DNA of 64,000 bases from Vibrio sp. Isolate32 (GCF_022397955.1 NZ_JAKEUQ010000002.1:124728-188727), one strand, 5' to 3'. Shown: positions 47,660 to 60,135, counted from the first letter of the stretch. A program made the numbers and translations. The notes: generated by a model from the sequence alone, not told the origin.

Positions 47660-49993
47660 ATGCAATCTTTTTCCCGCACCTTGTTAGCCGCGTCTATAAG
47701 TACGGCGTTATACGTGTCGACAACTCAAGCTGAAACAATAACCGATAGTAGTGTGCAGGAAATGCCCTCTATAGATCAATGCTTGATCGAGCCCGCAGCA
47801 GAAAACGAGACTCAACTACCCGCTCATGTTGAGTCCGATCGCTTAGAGGCTATCAATGGTGACAAGGCAATATATTCAGGTGACGTAAGAGTTACGCAAG
47901 GAAACAAGACCATCCTTGCTGATAATGTAACCCTTCACCAACAAGAAAACATCGTTGTAGCTGAAGGCAACGTTAACTTTAGTGACGGTCAAATTAAATC
48001 AATATCAGACAGAGCGACTAACAATCTGACTACTGATGAAATGACACTAGAAAACACCGACTACGAATTTCTATGTGAACCAGGGCGTGGCGATGCCGTT
48101 TATATCGCAAAAACAGGTAAAGCGGTTTATGAGATCGAAGATGGCTCAATCACCTCTTGTCCTATTGGTGATAACGCTTGGCGTTTAAGAGCATCAAGCA
48201 TCAGTGTCGATCAAGACGAAGAGCAAGCCACTTTTTATAATCCACGTTTTGAAATTCAAAGTGTTCCCGTCTTCTACTTGCCTTACTTAACTGTACCAGT
48301 TGGTGACACTCGTAAGACAGGTTTCCTATATCCAACCGTGTCATACGGTTCAAGCGATGGCTTTGAAGCTGAAATTCCTGTGTATTGGAACTTGGCACCA
48401 AACTACGACTTGGAAACCACTTTTAAGTACATGCAAGAACGTGGAACGCAACTTAACAGTAAATTCCGTTACTTGAGTGATTTCGGTTCAGGTAGCATTA
48501 AGTCTGAATACCTACCAGATGATAAGAAATTCAAAGAGAAAGGTGACCGCTGGGGCGCTCAATTGGAGCACTCGGGCATCTTCCAGCAATCTTGGTTATT
48601 TGAAATTGATTACTCCAAAGTCAGTGATATCGATTACTTCACAGACGTTAGCGGAAGCAGTATTGGTAACCGTGAAGATGGCCAACTTTTGCAGGAAGGC
48701 AAAGCGACTTACCGTTCTCACAACTGGGATGCATCTGTACTTGTCCGAGACTTTCAAGTCCTAACAACGAGTAATAACCTCCCTTATCGCCTAATGCCTC
48801 AGTTAGAATACAACTACTATGCGCCAGAGGTGATGAAATATCTAGATTTCGACATGAACAGTCATGTTTCGATATTTGATACCGACGCCAAAGGCAAACC
48901 ATCAGCGAACCGTATCCACGTGGAACCAGGTATCACTATACCTATAGGAAACACTTGGGGTACATGGACGACAGAAGCAAGATTACTTGGTACATACTAC
49001 CAACAAGACCTTGATGGCGTTGATACAACAAGTGACGAATACAAAGATTTAGAAGAATCGGTAAGTCGAGTTATCCCTGAATTTCGCAGTCATGCCGGTA
49101 TCGTTCTTGAGCGTGATACCACTATCGTTAGCAACTACACTCAAACACTCGAACCACAGGTTCAGTATTTGTATGTACCAGAGCAAGATCAAAGTGATAT
49201 TGGCCTGTACGACACTACGCTGTTACAAACAGATTATTACGGCTTATTTAGAAGTCGTAAATACAGTGGCGTAGACCGCATTGCTTCAGCAAACCAAATC
49301 AGCTATGGCGCCTCGTCTCGCTTCTTTGATGATGAATATAAAGAACGTTTGAATATTTCATTTGGCCAAATTTTTTATATCGACAAAGATACCAAGCAGA
49401 CTTTAGGCAACGACGACTCTGACAAAAAAACTAATTATTCGTCTTGGGCTATTGAAATGGACTTCAACTATGATGACTACCTGTTCTACCATGGTGGCGT
49501 GCAATACGATATTGACTCATCTTCGATGCAATTAGCAAACAGTACATTAGAGTATCGTTTCACTGGTGGTTATATACAAACTAACTATCGTTATGTGACC
49601 GAAGAGTACATTAATGAAACGGTAGATTTTGACGTGTCATCCATAACAAGAGATGGTATTTCACAAGCAGGTTTACTAGGTGCCTACCAAATTTCACCGA
49701 AATGGAGCACCAGTGCTCAATATTTCTATGACTTAACAACACAAGAAGATCTAGAGTGGTTAACTCGTTTAAACTACAGATCGGATTGTTGGTACATCGG
49801 CTTTACCTATAGTAACCGTTTGACAAATAACATTAGTAATCCAAATACTACGCCTGAATATGAAAATAACTTCAGTGTGAACTTCGGTATTGTAGGCTTT
49901 GGTACCAACATTGGTTCTGACTCTGGCGCTATTGGGGATAGCAGCTCCGACAACTCGCTAAGCTACGGTCGCCCATTCTTCTTAAACAACTAA
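47660..49993 (+). CDS. lptD: LPS-assembly protein LptD
   Basis: 777-aa outer-membrane beta-barrel that inserts lipopolysaccharide into the outer leaflet. A signal peptide (about 1-24, ending TTQA) is followed by the OstA N-domain ([24 protein letters not shown]) and the barrel domain. Structural cysteines occur at [23 protein letters not shown] and RSDCWYIGF, consistent with the disulfide-checked folding of this protein, although the E. coli Cys-Cys pair is a single Cys here. SurA, which folds LptD, is encoded 43 bp downstream. Confidence 0.96.
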   Translation: MQSFSRTLLAASISTALYVSTTQAETITDSSVQEMPSIDQCLIEPAAENETQLPAHVESDRLEAINGDKAIYSGDVRVTQGNKTILADNVTLHQQENIVVAEGNVNFSDGQIKSISDRATNNLTTDEMTLENTDYEFLCEPGRGDAVYIAKTGKAVYEIEDGSITSCPIGDNAWRLRASSISVDQDEEQATFYNPRFEIQSVPVFYLPYLTVPVGDTRKTGFLYPTVSYGSSDGFEAEIPVYWNLAPNYDLETTFKYMQERGTQLNSKFRYLSDFGSGSIKSEYLPDDKKFKEKGDRWGAQLEHSGIFQQSWLFEIDYSKVSDIDYFTDVSGSSIGNREDGQLLQEGKATYRSHNWDASVLVRDFQVLTTSNNLPYRLMPQLEYNYYAPEVMKYLDFDMNSHVSIFDTDAKGKPSANRIHVEPGITIPIGNTWGTWTTEARLLGTYYQQDLDGVDTTSDEYKDLEESVSRVIPEFRSHAGIVLERDTTIVSNYTQTLEPQVQYLYVPEQDQSDIGLYDTTLLQTDYYGLFRSRKYSGVDRIASANQISYGASSRFFDDEYKERLNISFGQIFYIDKDTKQTLGNDDSDKKTNYSSWAIEMDFNYDDYLFYHGGVQYDIDSSSMQLANSTLEYRFTGGYIQTNYRYVTEEYINETVDFDVSSITRDGISQAGLLGAYQISPKWSTSAQYFYDLTTQEDLEWLTRLNYRSDCWYIGFTYSNRLTNNISNPNTTPEYENNFSVNFGIVGFGTNIGSDSGAIGDSSSDNSLSYGRPFFLNN

Positions 49994-50036
49994 TTTTCTT
50001 TGCTGATAAGAGATCAGTAAATTTAAAGGATTACAC

Positions 50037-51332
50037 ATGACATTGTGGAAACGCACATTAATTGCCATTGCAGCAGCTTGTACTTTATCAACAAGCTATG
50101 CCGCACCGGTCGAGCTAGACAGTGTAAAAGTTATCGTTAACGAAGGCGTTATCTTACAAAGCGACATCGACGCTTCGATGAAGACGCTGCGCGCAAATGC
50201 TAAGAAAAGCGGTCAAACACTGCCATCGCAAGATGTGCTCAATGAGCAAGTGCTTGAAAAACTGATCATCGATACTATTCAAACTCAAGAAGCGGAGCGT
50301 ATTGGCGTTCGTATTGATGATGCTCGACTTGATCAAGCAATTGAAGGTATCGCGAAAGACAACAACCAAACGGTGGATCAACTTACGGCATCGGTTGCTG
50401 AAGAAGGTCTTAGCTACAACGCATTTCGTGAGCAAGTAAGAAAAGAGATCGCGGCAAGTGAAGCGCGTAATGCTCTCGTTCGCCGTCGTATCAACATTCT
50501 TCCTGCAGAAGTAGACAACCTAACGGATATCTTAGCGCAAGAGACTAACGCAACCGTTCAATACAAGATTGGACACATTCAACTTCGCTTCAATGATGAC
50601 CAAACTAAAGAAGAACTAGAAACCCAAGCTAAAGAACTTGTCGAAGAGCTGAACTCAGGCAAAGATTTCAGCACCATGGCATATACTTACTCTAAGGGTC
50701 CTAAAGCACTACAAGGTGGCGATTGGGGTTGGATGCGTAAAGAAGAGATGCCAACCATTTTCGCTGACCAAATCAAAATGCAAAATAAAGGCAGCATCAT
50801 CGGCCCTTTCCGAAGCGGCGTTGGTTTCCATATTCTGAAAATTGAAGATGTGAAAGGCTTAGAGACAGTTGCCGTTACAGAAGTTAACGCACGTCACATC
50901 CTAATTAAGCCGACGGTCATCCTGAGTGATGATGGCGCCAAGGAGCAACTTGAAGAGATCACACGTCGTGTTAACGCTGGTGAAGCGAGCTTTGGTGACC
51001 TTGCTCAACAATACAGCCAAGACCCAGGTTCTGCAGTACAAGACGGTGAGTTAGGTTACCAAACGCCAGATTTGTATGTACCTGAGTTCAAGCACCAAGT
51101 AGAAACACTACCTGAAGGTAAGATCAGTGCGCCATTTAAAACCGTGCACGGTTGGCACATTGTTGAAGTACTAGACCGCCGTGAAGTCGACCGTACTGAT
51201 TCCGCTTTGAAAAACAAGGCTTACCAAATTCTATTTAACCGTAAATTCAACGAAGAAGCTGGCGCTTGGCTACAAGAAGTAAGAGCAAGTGCCTTTGTTG
51301 AAATGGTTGAGGACGACCAAGATGACAACTAA
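50037..51332 (+). CDS. surA: Periplasmic chaperone / peptidyl-prolyl isomerase SurA
   Basis: 431-aa outer-membrane-protein chaperone. A signal peptide (1-22, ending SYAA) precedes the N-domain with the [15 protein letters not shown] opening. Two parvulin domains follow, at about 175-275 (IGHIQLRF through [12 protein letters not shown]) and 285-385 ([12 protein letters not shown] through [13 protein letters not shown]). Clients include LptD upstream. Its stop overlaps the pdxA start by 11 bp. Confidence 0.97.
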   Translation: MTLWKRTLIAIAAACTLSTSYAAPVELDSVKVIVNEGVILQSDIDASMKTLRANAKKSGQTLPSQDVLNEQVLEKLIIDTIQTQEAERIGVRIDDARLDQAIEGIAKDNNQTVDQLTASVAEEGLSYNAFREQVRKEIAASEARNALVRRRINILPAEVDNLTDILAQETNATVQYKIGHIQLRFNDDQTKEELETQAKELVEELNSGKDFSTMAYTYSKGPKALQGGDWGWMRKEEMPTIFADQIKMQNKGSIIGPFRSGVGFHILKIEDVKGLETVAVTEVNARHILIKPTVILSDDGAKEQLEEITRRVNAGEASFGDLAQQYSQDPGSAVQDGELGYQTPDLYVPEFKHQVETLPEGKISAPFKTVHGWHIVEVLDRREVDRTDSALKNKAYQILFNRKFNEEAGAWLQEVRASAFVEMVEDDQDDN

Positions 51333-52311
51333 ACGTATTGTCATAACCGCAGGTGAACCCGCCGGGATAGGACCAGATCTAACTCTAGCTCTCTCTCAAG
51401 AAAGCTGGCCTCACCAACTTGTTGTTTGTGCAGATAAGAACCTACTTGCAGAGCGTGCTGAACTGCTGGGTATTGAAGTAGAGTTGTTAGATTACGACGC
51501 AGCTGCACCAAAGCAGCCGCAACGCGCTGGCACACTGATAGTAAAACACATTCCACTCGCTGAAACGGCAGTTGCAGGCCAACTCAACGAGGCTAACGGT
51601 CATTACGTATTAAATACTTTAGAAACCGCAGCAATTGGCTGTATGAATGATGAATTTGATGCTATTGTCACCGGCCCTGTTCATAAGGGTGTAATTAACC
51701 GAGCTGGCGTTGCTTTTAGCGGCCATACAGAGTTCTTTGCAGAGAAGTCCAATACACCACTGGTAGTGATGATGTTGGCAACTGAAGGGCTACGTGTTGC
51801 GCTAGTAACAACGCACATCCCACTAGCTTATGTATCTCAAGCAGTGACCGAAGACAGATTAGAGCAAATTATTGCTATTCTGAATAAAGACTTGGTTGAA
51901 AAATTTGCTATTGAGAAACCAACTATCTACGTGTGTGGCTTGAATCCACATGCTGGTGAAGATGGTTGCTTAGGGCGTGAAGAAATTGAAACCATCACCC
52001 CAACGCTAGAAAAAATTCGCCAAAAAGATGGCATCAATTTAGTTGGCCCATTGCCAGCAGACACCATCTTTAATGAAAAATATTTGCAAGATGCAGATGC
52101 TGTTTTAGGTATGTATCACGACCAAGTACTCCCGGTATTGAAATACAAAGGGTTTGGTCGCTCAGTGAACATCACGCTTGGCTTACCGTTTATTCGCACA
52201 TCAGTCGACCACGGTACCGCCTTAGACTTGGCAGGGAAAGGCCAAGCCGATACAGGGAGCTTTAGAACAGCGCTCACGCACGCCATTGAATTAGTAGAGA
52301 AAAAGCAATGA
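51322..52311 (+). CDS. pdxA: 4-hydroxythreonine-4-phosphate dehydrogenase
   Basis: 329-aa NAD-dependent enzyme of vitamin B6 synthesis. It begins [18 protein letters not shown], the family opening. [18 protein letters not shown], the [10 protein letters not shown] metal-ligand segment, and [21 protein letters not shown] are present. The start at 51322 overlaps the end of surA; an in-frame ATG at 51289 lies deep inside surA and is unlikely. The stop overlaps rsmA by 4 bp (ATGA). Confidence 0.97.
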   Translation: MTTKRIVITAGEPAGIGPDLTLALSQESWPHQLVVCADKNLLAERAELLGIEVELLDYDAAAPKQPQRAGTLIVKHIPLAETAVAGQLNEANGHYVLNTLETAAIGCMNDEFDAIVTGPVHKGVINRAGVAFSGHTEFFAEKSNTPLVVMMLATEGLRVALVTTHIPLAYVSQAVTEDRLEQIIAILNKDLVEKFAIEKPTIYVCGLNPHAGEDGCLGREEIETITPTLEKIRQKDGINLVGPLPADTIFNEKYLQDADAVLGMYHDQVLPVLKYKGFGRSVNITLGLPFIRTSVDHGTALDLAGKGQADTGSFRTALTHAIELVEKKQ

Positions 52312-53123
52312 GAAATGATGTCCACTTAGGGCACAAAGCGCGTAAACGTTTTGGTCAAAACTTCCTTAACGATCCATACATTATTGATGGCATCGTATCG
52401 AGCATTAACCCATTACCAGGTCAAAACTTGGTAGAGATCGGTCCTGGTCTAGGCGCAATTACTGAGCCAGTGGGTAAGCTTGTCGATAAGTTTACTGTTA
52501 TCGAATTAGATAGAGACCTTGCAGAACGTCTTCGTAACCACCCGGATCTCGCTGATAAGCTGACGATCCACGAAGGTGATGCGATGAAGTTCGACTTCGA
52601 GCAACTTGTTAAGCCAAACAATAAGCTTCGTATCTTTGGTAACTTGCCATACAACATCTCTACACCATTGATGTTCCACCTTTTTGAATTCCATAAAGAC
52701 GTGCAAGACATGCACTTTATGCTGCAAAAAGAAGTGGTGAACCGCCTAGCTGCAGGTCCTGGTAGCAAAGCATATGGTCGTCTGACGGTAATGGCTCAAT
52801 ACTACTGTAAAGTAACACCCGTGCTAGAAGTGCCACCAACGGCCTTCGTTCCGCCACCGAAAGTAGACTCTGCAGTCGTTCGCCTGCAACCATATGAAGT
52901 GCTGCCTTACCCGGCTAAAGACCTAAAATGGCTAGATCGCGTATGTCGTGAAGGCTTTAACCAACGTCGTAAGACAGTTCGTAACTGCTACAAGAGTTTG
53001 ATTGATAAGGACGTACTAGAAGAGCTTGGCATCAACCCAAGCATGCGTCCTGAGAACTTAACGCTCGAGCAGTTTGTCGACATGGCAAACTGGTTGTACG
53101 ACAGCCACAACGCTGACAAATAA
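52308..53123 (+). CDS. rsmA: 16S rRNA dimethyladenosine transferase (KsgA)
   Basis: 271-aa SAM-dependent enzyme that dimethylates the two adjacent adenines near the 3' end of 16S rRNA. Motifs: [12 protein letters not shown], the SAM loop [11 protein letters not shown] (motif I), and [12 protein letters not shown] (motif IV, NLPY catalytic). The C-terminal domain ends with [13 protein letters not shown]. Start overlaps the pdxA stop by 4 bp. Confidence 0.97.
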   Translation: MRNDVHLGHKARKRFGQNFLNDPYIIDGIVSSINPLPGQNLVEIGPGLGAITEPVGKLVDKFTVIELDRDLAERLRNHPDLADKLTIHEGDAMKFDFEQLVKPNNKLRIFGNLPYNISTPLMFHLFEFHKDVQDMHFMLQKEVVNRLAAGPGSKAYGRLTVMAQYYCKVTPVLEVPPTAFVPPPKVDSAVVRLQPYEVLPYPAKDLKWLDRVCREGFNQRRKTVRNCYKSLIDKDVLEELGINPSMRPENLTLEQFVDMANWLYDSHNADK

Positions 53124-53125
53124 AT

Positions 53126-53162
53126 AAAAAAGGCTCCTACACTTCGGTTAGGAGCCTTTTTT
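53126..53162 (+). terminator. Terminator after rsmA
   Basis: Stem AAGGCTCCTA / TAGGAGCCTT around CACTTCGGT, with six T. It separates surA-pdxA-rsmA from apaGH. Confidence 0.9.
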
Positions 53163-53211
53163 ATGTAATACTTTAATTACATTAAGTATATCAACAACAA
53201 AAGGTGCGAAT

Positions 53212-53592
53212 ATGGATATATCTACGCCTTGTATCAAATGCCAGGTTCACTCTAAGTACATAGAGGAGCAGTCTGAGCCTACAAAGAATCGTTACGTCTT
53301 CGCCTACATCATTACTATTAAAAACCTGAGTAAAAGTACGGTTCAACTCATGTCACGTCGCTGGTTAATTACCGACTCTAACGGCAAGCAACTTACGATT
53401 GAAGGCGACGGTGTGGTTGGTCAGCAACCGATTATCGAGTCCAACGACGAATACACTTACACCAGTGGTACCGTTATCGAAACGCCCGTAGGCGTCATGC
53501 AGGGTCACTATGTCATGACCGATCATAAGGGCATCGATTTTATTGCCGAAGTCGACCCATTCAGACTCGCGATTCCTAACATCCTTAACTAA
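53212..53592 (+). CDS. apaG: ApaG domain protein
   Basis: 126-aa single-domain protein with an immunoglobulin-like fold. Marks: an N-terminal [16 protein letters not shown], then [29 protein letters not shown], and [20 protein letters not shown]. Function is not settled; it binds small nucleotides and was named after its link to apaH. apaH follows after 27 bp. Confidence 0.95.
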   Translation: MDISTPCIKCQVHSKYIEEQSEPTKNRYVFAYIITIKNLSKSTVQLMSRRWLITDSNGKQLTIEGDGVVGQQPIIESNDEYTYTSGTVIETPVGVMQGHYVMTDHKGIDFIAEVDPFRLAIPNILN

Positions 53593-53619
53593 CTACCTTT
53601 GCAGCCATAGGAAAATACT

Positions 53620-54423
53620 GTGTCTAATTATATTGTCGGAGACATCCAAGGATGCTTCGACGAACTTCAGTTATTACTCGAGACCATCAACTTTAATCCA
53701 CAACAAGATACCTTATGGGTCGCTGGTGACTTAGTTGCCCGAGGCCCTAAATCTCTAGAAACACTGCGCTTTATTCGTGGTTTAGGCGATTCGGCAAAGG
53801 TGGTATTGGGCAACCATGACCTACACCTGCTCGCGGTCTCTCTAGGGTTGTTTCCAGCAAAACCGAAAGATAAGACGCAAGCTATCCTAGACGCAGAGGA
53901 CCGTGAGTCGCTACTCGAATGGTTGAGGAAGCAGCCGTTAATTCAAGAACACCCTGAGTTCGTGATATCTCATGCTGGAATTTCACCACAGTGGAACCTT
54001 GAACGAGCTCGCATAGAGAATCAAGAAGTCGTCGCCCTATTACAATCGGACAAGTGGCAGTGGCTCATCGAGAATATGTATAGCAATACACCGGATGTAT
54101 GGGACGTTAATTTACACGATATTGAACGGTATCGCTATGCGATCAACAGCTTTACCCGAATGCGTTTCTGCTTTACCGATGCTCGGCTTGATATGGCATG
54201 TAAGCTACCACCGAGCGAAATTACTAATGAACCATTAGTGCCATGGTTTGACCTTCCACAGCGTATTAAGCTCGATAAAACGGTTGTTTTTGGCCACTGG
54301 GCTGCACTTGAAGGCTATCAAGGTAAAGATGTAATAGGACTAGATACTGGATGTGTTTGGGGAGGAGAGCTGACAGCACTTCGCTGGGAAGACAAACAGT
54401 TTTTTACTCAAAAAGCGCTATAA
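53620..54423 (+). CDS. apaH: Bis(5'-nucleosyl)-tetraphosphatase (symmetrical)
   Basis: 267-aa metallophosphatase that splits Ap4A to two ADP and removes Np4N RNA caps. Motifs: YIVGDIQGCFDEL (GD.HG-type metal site with Gln), VAGDLVARGP, and LGNHDLHLL (GNHD), with a late VFGHWAALEG. The start is a GTG at 53620 with a weak upstream GGAAA. A 7-bp tandem repeat begins two bases after the stop codon. Confidence 0.96.
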   Translation: MSNYIVGDIQGCFDELQLLLETINFNPQQDTLWVAGDLVARGPKSLETLRFIRGLGDSAKVVLGNHDLHLLAVSLGLFPAKPKDKTQAILDAEDRESLLEWLRKQPLIQEHPEFVISHAGISPQWNLERARIENQEVVALLQSDKWQWLIENMYSNTPDVWDVNLHDIERYRYAINSFTRMRFCFTDARLDMACKLPPSEITNEPLVPWFDLPQRIKLDKTVVFGHWAALEGYQGKDVIGLDTGCVWGGELTALRWEDKQFFTQKAL

Positions 54424-54425
54424 GA

Positions 54426-54508
<83 letters not shown>

Positions 54509-54509
54509 A

Positions 54510-54539
54510 GCTTGCGCTAGCTGGGACGGTAACGCAAGC
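54510..54539. terminator. Hairpin between apaH and folA
   Basis: Arms GCTTGCG / CGCAAGC with a 16-nt loop, right after the tandem repeat. Without a T run, its role as terminator is uncertain. Confidence 0.4.
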
Positions 54540-54570
54540 ATTCTTCAGAGCCGAACTATTTTCAGCATAG

Positions 54571-55050
54571 TTAGCGCTCGAGAATCACAAACTCCATATT
54601 GTGTTTGTTTTTCTCATCCGCTTGATACGTATCGCTAAAGCTCTGCTTCCAACCTTCTCCCCAATCTGGGAATTGAGTATCACCATCAACGTCAAAATCG
54701 ATATAAGTCAGGTATAGCTTGTCAGCTTTAGGTAGGCAGCTTTCATAGATTGAACCACCACCGATGATCATCACCTCTTCAACATCGCTGACTAACTCCA
54801 GAGCTTTTTCAATTGAGGTAACCGTTGTCACACCTTCAATTTCCAAGTTCGCATCTCGGCTGATCACAATGTTTAATCGACCAGGTAAAGGGCGCCCGAT
54901 CGAATCATAGGTTTTACGCCCCATGACTACAGGCTTCCCCATCGTTGAGCGTTTGAACCATGCGAAGTCCGCAGGCAAGTGCCAAGGCATCTGATTATCT
55001 TTACCTATTACACGGTTATTGGCCATTGCTGCAATCATACTGATGATCAT
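54571..55050 (-). CDS. folA: Dihydrofolate reductase
   Basis: 159-aa NADPH-dependent enzyme making tetrahydrofolate, the target of trimethoprim. The chromosomal type is clear: MIAAMANNRVIGKDNQMPWHLPADFAWFKR with the catalytic acid in LPADF, then VVMGRKTYDSIGRPLPGR, and EVMIIGGGSIYE for NADPH binding. Its length equals that of E. coli FolA. Converges with apaH. Confidence 0.97.
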   Translation of the reverse strand: MIISMIAAMANNRVIGKDNQMPWHLPADFAWFKRSTMGKPVVMGRKTYDSIGRPLPGRLNIVISRDANLEIEGVTTVTSIEKALELVSDVEEVMIIGGGSIYESCLPKADKLYLTYIDFDVDGDTQFPDWGEGWKQSFSDTYQADEKNKHNMEFVILER

Positions 55051-55089
55051 AAATCGAAAGTCCTGTTCTTAACTGAGAGAAAGTTGATA

Positions 55090-55563
55090 CTAGACGATGG
55101 GTCTGCGCCGGTAGAATAACAGCCCTGGTACAGCTAAGCCAACCGCTAGCCCTGCAATAATGAACATCGATTTCAAAAAGTTCTCCATCAACATCTCTAG
55201 CAGTTCGGGGCTATACCCTGCCCCATTAATCTCAACCATGGCAATCATTGCTTTAAAGGCAAAGACACCCGGAACCATAGGAATCAAAGACGCCACAGTA
55301 AATACCTTAGGGTGCGCCAACAGTTTATGCGACCAATGCACACCAATCATGCCAACCACAGTTGCGGCGAAGAAGGTTGCCCATTCAATTGGAATCCCAA
55401 AGTGCATCATCAAATAACGGCTACCGTGACCGATAGATCCGCCGAGTGCACAATAAATTAAAGCGCGTTGCGGAACGTTAAACACCAATGCGAATCCGAC
55501 AGCCGGAATCGCTGCGAAAAACATATCGTTGAGTAAGCCTAAAAAAAGTTCGAAGGTACTCAT
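55090..55563 (-). CDS. Threonine/serine exporter-family protein, YjjB-like
   Basis: 157-aa membrane protein with four to five TM helices, ThrE_2 (DUF3815) type: AALGG-like ALGGSIGHGSRYLMMHFG, then ATVVGMIGVHWSHKLLAHP and IPMVPGVFAFKAM. The start at 55563 shares one base with the stop of the preceding gene (TAATG), so the two are coupled. In E. coli the YjjP/YjjB pair exports succinate. Function here is by homology. Confidence 0.87.
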   Translation of the reverse strand: MSTFELFLGLLNDMFFAAIPAVGFALVFNVPQRALIYCALGGSIGHGSRYLMMHFGIPIEWATFFAATVVGMIGVHWSHKLLAHPKVFTVASLIPMVPGVFAFKAMIAMVEINGAGYSPELLEMLMENFLKSMFIIAGLAVGLAVPGLLFYRRRPIV

Positions 55564-56330
55564 TAGCTCGCCCACCCCCAAACACCACATAGACTCATCG
55601 CAGCAACAATGCCTAAGCTAGTCGCCAAAGTAAGTAAGCTTGCCATGGTAAAGCGAGCCAACCCCATATTGATGTGCCCTTTGAGCATATCTGCAACAGA
55701 ATTAATCAGTGGAAAACCAGGTACGAGCATCAATACTGATGAAGCCATTACGATGGTTGGCTGACCACCAATATTATAGAGAACAGCTTGAGCAGAGATG
55801 GTAGTGGTAACGAATGCGGTGATTGCAAAGTTTAATAAAGGATTGAAATGACGATAGCCAATCTCTTGTCTAACGATCATGCCGCAGGCTGAAGCAATAA
55901 AAGTCATCATGAATACCTGCCAATCTCCGCCCGCAAGACGGCTAAAAGAGGCGCACGACAACCCTATCATCACAACCACTAACCAGCGGTTATAACGCTC
56001 AGGACTGATATTTTGGATCTTTTTATACGCTAATCCATAATCAAGGATCCCTTTCTCCATCATGATACAGACACGCTGAATATCGGTGATCACTTGCATG
56101 TTGATACCACGGTCAGCGCAGCTTCGAGTGGTAGTAATACAATGATCATTCATTACTGTTGTCACAACAAGCGCATTGGCAGACAACGCAACCTCAACCT
56201 CATCAACTCCACAAGCAATACCAATACGGCGCATAATGTCCCCAACCAGTGTGCTTTCCGCGCCGTGCGCTAATAACATTTGCCCTGACTGAGCGACAAG
56301 TCTTGAGATCGCTCTTTGTTTTGATGCCAT
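55563..56330 (-). CDS. Threonine/serine exporter-family protein, YjjP-like
   Basis: 255-aa ThrE (DUF1212) protein, partner of the YjjB-like protein. A soluble N-terminal part (LVAQSGQMLLAHGAESTLVGDIMRRIG, then VEVALSANALVVTT) is followed by five TM helices with the conserved LVPGFPLINSVADMLKGH. Together the two halves correspond to one full ThrE exporter of actinobacteria. Ribosome site GGAAATC before the ATG. Confidence 0.87.
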   Translation of the reverse strand: MASKQRAISRLVAQSGQMLLAHGAESTLVGDIMRRIGIACGVDEVEVALSANALVVTTVMNDHCITTTRSCADRGINMQVITDIQRVCIMMEKGILDYGLAYKKIQNISPERYNRWLVVVMIGLSCASFSRLAGGDWQVFMMTFIASACGMIVRQEIGYRHFNPLLNFAITAFVTTTISAQAVLYNIGGQPTIVMASSVLMLVPGFPLINSVADMLKGHINMGLARFTMASLLTLATSLGIVAAMSLCGVWGWAS

Positions 56331-56409
56331 GATTTCCTTCCCATTAGCGTTAATACTTAAGAGGTGAATTTTGCCTTAACAATAAAACTCTGTTCATGAT
56401 TTAGATACA

Positions 56410-56437
56410 AAAAAACCGCAATATTAATTGCGGTTTT
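56410..56437 (-). terminator. obgE terminator
   Basis: Stem AAAAAACCGCAAT / ATTGCGGTTTTT with a short loop, 17 bp after the obgE stop. A/T symmetry suggests action in both directions. Confidence 0.9.
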
Positions 56438-56453
56438 TATCTAATGGGCTCAA

Positions 56454-57629
<1,176 letters not shown>

Positions 57630-57817
57630 CTAACTCCGCACTTACGTTGCGTTACCACTCATCAAGGAGTGATATAAATTCTAGCAGATCCGAGTTTAGA
57701 TCGATCACCTAAGATCTAGGCCGACCTGCAACCAAGGAACAAATAAGGAGAGGTTCTTTGCTTGGAACTTGTTAAAGCTTAAACAAGAGCGTCTACTTTT
57801 TTATTCTCGTTATAAAT

Positions 57818-57846
57818 AAAAAACCCTGCCGAATCGGCAGGGCTTT
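57818..57846 (-). terminator. rplU-rpmA terminator
   Basis: Stem CCCTGCCG / CGGCAGGG flanked by A and T tracts, about 45 bp after the rpmA stop on the minus strand. It partly separates the ribosomal genes from obgE. Confidence 0.88.
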
Positions 57847-57892
57847 TGAATTCAGCTTTAAAGCTATAAATATAATCTAATTAAAGATTAAA

Positions 57893-58150
57893 TTACTCAG
57901 CTTCGATGCTTACGAATTTACGGTTTTTAGGACCTTTAACAGCAAATTTCACTTTACCTTCAGTAAGAGCGAAAAGAGTGTGGTCTTTACCGATGCCAAC
58001 GTTTGTGCCAGCGTGGAACTTAGTACCACGTTGACGTACGATGATGTTACCTGCAAGAACAGATTCGCCACCGAAACGCTTAACACCAAGACGTTTGCTT
58101 TCTGAATCGCGGCCGTTATTAGTAGAACCGCCAGCTTTTTTATGTGCCAT
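57893..58150 (-). CDS. rpmA: 50S ribosomal protein L27
   Basis: 85-aa ribosomal protein that reaches the peptidyl-transferase centre with its N-terminal tail. It reads [28 protein letters not shown], the invariant family start. There is no cleavable N-terminal extension of the Firmicutes type. Downstream of rplU by 19 bp. Confidence 0.99.
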   Translation of the reverse strand: MAHKKAGGSTNNGRDSESKRLGVKRFGGESVLAGNIIVRQRGTKFHAGTNVGIGKDHTLFALTEGKVKFAVKGPKNRKFVSIEAE

Positions 58151-58169
58151 TGTTAAACTCTCCTAATAC

Positions 58170-58481
58170 TTAAGCGTTAATGCCAGTGATTTTCACTTCT
58201 GTGAACCACTGACGGTGACCAGCTTGCTTACGAGAGTGCTTACGACGACGGAACTTAACGATTTTTACTTTATCGCCACGACCGTGTTGTACTACTTCCG
58301 CAGTAACCTTACCACCTTCAACAAGAGGTGCACCAACAGCGATTTCTTCGCCGTTAGCAACAAGAAGAACTTTATCAAATTCTACAGTTGCACCAGTTTC
58401 AACGTCTAATTTCTCTAAACGAAGAGTTTGACCTTCGCTTACTCGGTGTTGTTTGCCACCAGATTGGAAAACAGCGTACAT
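58170..58481 (-). CDS. rplU: 50S ribosomal protein L21
   Basis: 103-aa ribosomal protein. It opens [25 protein letters not shown] and ends with the basic signature [19 protein letters not shown]. First gene of the rplU-rpmA transcript, divergent from ispB. Confidence 0.99.
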   Translation of the reverse strand: MYAVFQSGGKQHRVSEGQTLRLEKLDVETGATVEFDKVLLVANGEEIAVGAPLVEGGKVTAEVVQHGRGDKVKIVKFRRRKHSRKQAGHRQWFTEVKITGINA

Positions 58482-58748
58482 ATTTTACTCCGCTTTTTCC
58501 GCACAGCCTATGGTTGTTATTTGTACAACTCGGGTGTGCGCTAAACTAATCAATAGGGCGCAGATTCTACGGGAATCATGGCGCTATGACAAGCCATATT
58601 TTTAAAAAATTGGCGAAAACCTGTTCGCCAAAGAAAAGTGCGGCAATCATGCCCTTAAGCGATGTATTAATCAACGTTTTTTAGTGTATTATTCAACAAT
58701 TAATACAACGTATAAACCTTACAGGGTCTAACTTCAGCCGGATGAACA

Positions 58749-59720
58749 ATGGATTTTAAAGCTATCCAAACGCTTACTGCCAATGATATGGCAAAAGTGA
58801 ATGAAACAATTCAAGCCCAACTTAATTCTGACGTAAGTTTAATCAACCAGCTTGGTTTTTATATCGTTAGCGGCGGTGGTAAACGCCTGCGCCCTTTGCT
58901 TGCTCTTTTATCTGCTCGCGCTCTTGGCTACCAAGGCGAAGCACATATTACCTCTGCAGCCTTTATTGAGTTTATTCATACTGCGACTCTGCTTCATGAC
59001 GATGTTGTCGACGAATCAGACATGAGACGTGGTAAAGCAACCGCCAATGCAGCCTTTGGTAATGCTGCCAGTGTTTTGGTTGGTGACTTTATTTACACAC
59101 GCTCATTCCAAATGATGACTACGCTAGGATCTTTAAAGATCCTCGAGTTAATGAGTGAAGCGGTAAACGTGATTGCTGAGGGTGAAGTTCAACAATTAAT
59201 GAACTGCAACAACCCAGACACCACTGAAGAAAGCTACATGCAGGTTATCTACTCCAAGACAGCTCGCTTGTTTGAAGCCGCAACTCAAATTGGCGCAATT
59301 CTGACTGAGTCGTCACCAGAGATCGAAACGGCAATGCAAAACTACGGTAAATACCTAGGTACTGCATTCCAGCTGATTGATGATGTGATGGATTACACCG
59401 CAGATGGCAAAGAGATGGGTAAGAACGTTGGTGACGACCTAGCAGAAGGCAAACCGACCTTGCCGCTTCTATATGCAATGCACAATGGCTCTCCTGAGCA
59501 AGCAAGCATGATTCGTGAGGCAATTGAAAAAGCCAACGGTATGGATAAGCTCAACGAGATTCTAGCCGCTATGGAAGAGACAGGCTCGTTAGATTACACC
59601 ACCAAAAAAGCATACGAAGAAGCTGACAAAGCGATTGCTGAGCTTTCAGTACTGCCAGACTCGGAATATAAGCAAGCTCTGACGACTCTTGCGCATCTTG
59701 CCGTGAAGCGAACTAGCTAA
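58749..59720 (+). CDS. ispB: Octaprenyl diphosphate synthase
   Basis: 323-aa trans-prenyltransferase that makes the C40 side chain of ubiquinone and menaquinone. First aspartate-rich motif LLHDDVVDESDMRRG (about 82-96), second motif FQLIDDVMDYTADGKEMGKNVGDDL (about 205-230). GGGKRLRPLLALLSA is the usual substrate-binding Arg segment. Divergent from rplU, as in E. coli. Confidence 0.97.
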   Translation: MDFKAIQTLTANDMAKVNETIQAQLNSDVSLINQLGFYIVSGGGKRLRPLLALLSARALGYQGEAHITSAAFIEFIHTATLLHDDVVDESDMRRGKATANAAFGNAASVLVGDFIYTRSFQMMTTLGSLKILELMSEAVNVIAEGEVQQLMNCNNPDTTEESYMQVIYSKTARLFEAATQIGAILTESSPEIETAMQNYGKYLGTAFQLIDDVMDYTADGKEMGKNVGDDLAEGKPTLPLLYAMHNGSPEQASMIREAIEKANGMDKLNEILAAMEETGSLDYTTKKAYEEADKAIAELSVLPDSEYKQALTTLAHLAVKRTS

Positions 59721-59744
59721 GGCTGAATACAAAGACCCTAGAGT

Positions 59745-59773
59745 AAAAAGGAAGAGCTGGGCTCTTCCTTTTT
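59745..59773. terminator. ispB terminator
   Basis: Stem AAAAAGGAAGAGC / GCTCTTCCTTTTT with a TGG loop; symmetric, so it can also serve the converging small gene. Confidence 0.92.
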
Positions 59774-59816
59774 GTTATCTGTTATTGGTCGATAGCTGAG
59801 TGGATGCATGTTCAAC

Positions 59817-60008
59817 CTAATAATACTGATCACAACTTCCGTGAAGTTGAGGGTTATCTTCGATCTCATCAAAGCTTACCGCCAATTGCTCTTCCGAGCC
59901 CTGCTTAGCCAACAACACCGTTTCGGCTTCTTGGTCAACTACCAAGATCGTTCCCACCCCTTGCTGACACTCTACTACTAGACCTTTACGGATTCGATTT
60001 GCTTCCAT
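59817..60008 (-). CDS. Hypothetical small conserved-looking protein
   Basis: 63-aa soluble protein (MEANRIRKGLVVECQQGVGTILVV...), predicted mostly beta, acidic toward the C-terminus (SFDEIEDNPQLHGSCDQYY). The start at 60008 is chosen because GAAGGA lies 7 nt upstream; an ATG one codon earlier (60011) is possible. The small beta-rich layout recalls KOW/SH3-like modules, but I do not recognise the family. It sits alone between the ispB and mdh terminators. Confidence 0.65.
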   Translation of the reverse strand: MEANRIRKGLVVECQQGVGTILVVDQEAETVLLAKQGSEEQLAVSFDEIEDNPQLHGSCDQYY

Positions 60009-60070
60009 CATCTTTTCCTTCACAAAGTGAATTTACACTGACTCTAATACGCACATTGAGATGAAAAGAT

Positions 60071-60100
60071 CAAAAAAGCCGACCTATAAGGTCGGCTTTT
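60071..60100 (-). terminator. mdh terminator
   Basis: Stem AAAAAGCCGACCT / AGGTCGGCTTTT with a short ATA loop, 36 bp after the mdh stop on the minus strand. Confidence 0.9.
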
Positions 60101-60135
60101 ATTATATCTATTTGGCTAAATGAGTCGTGTCTCGC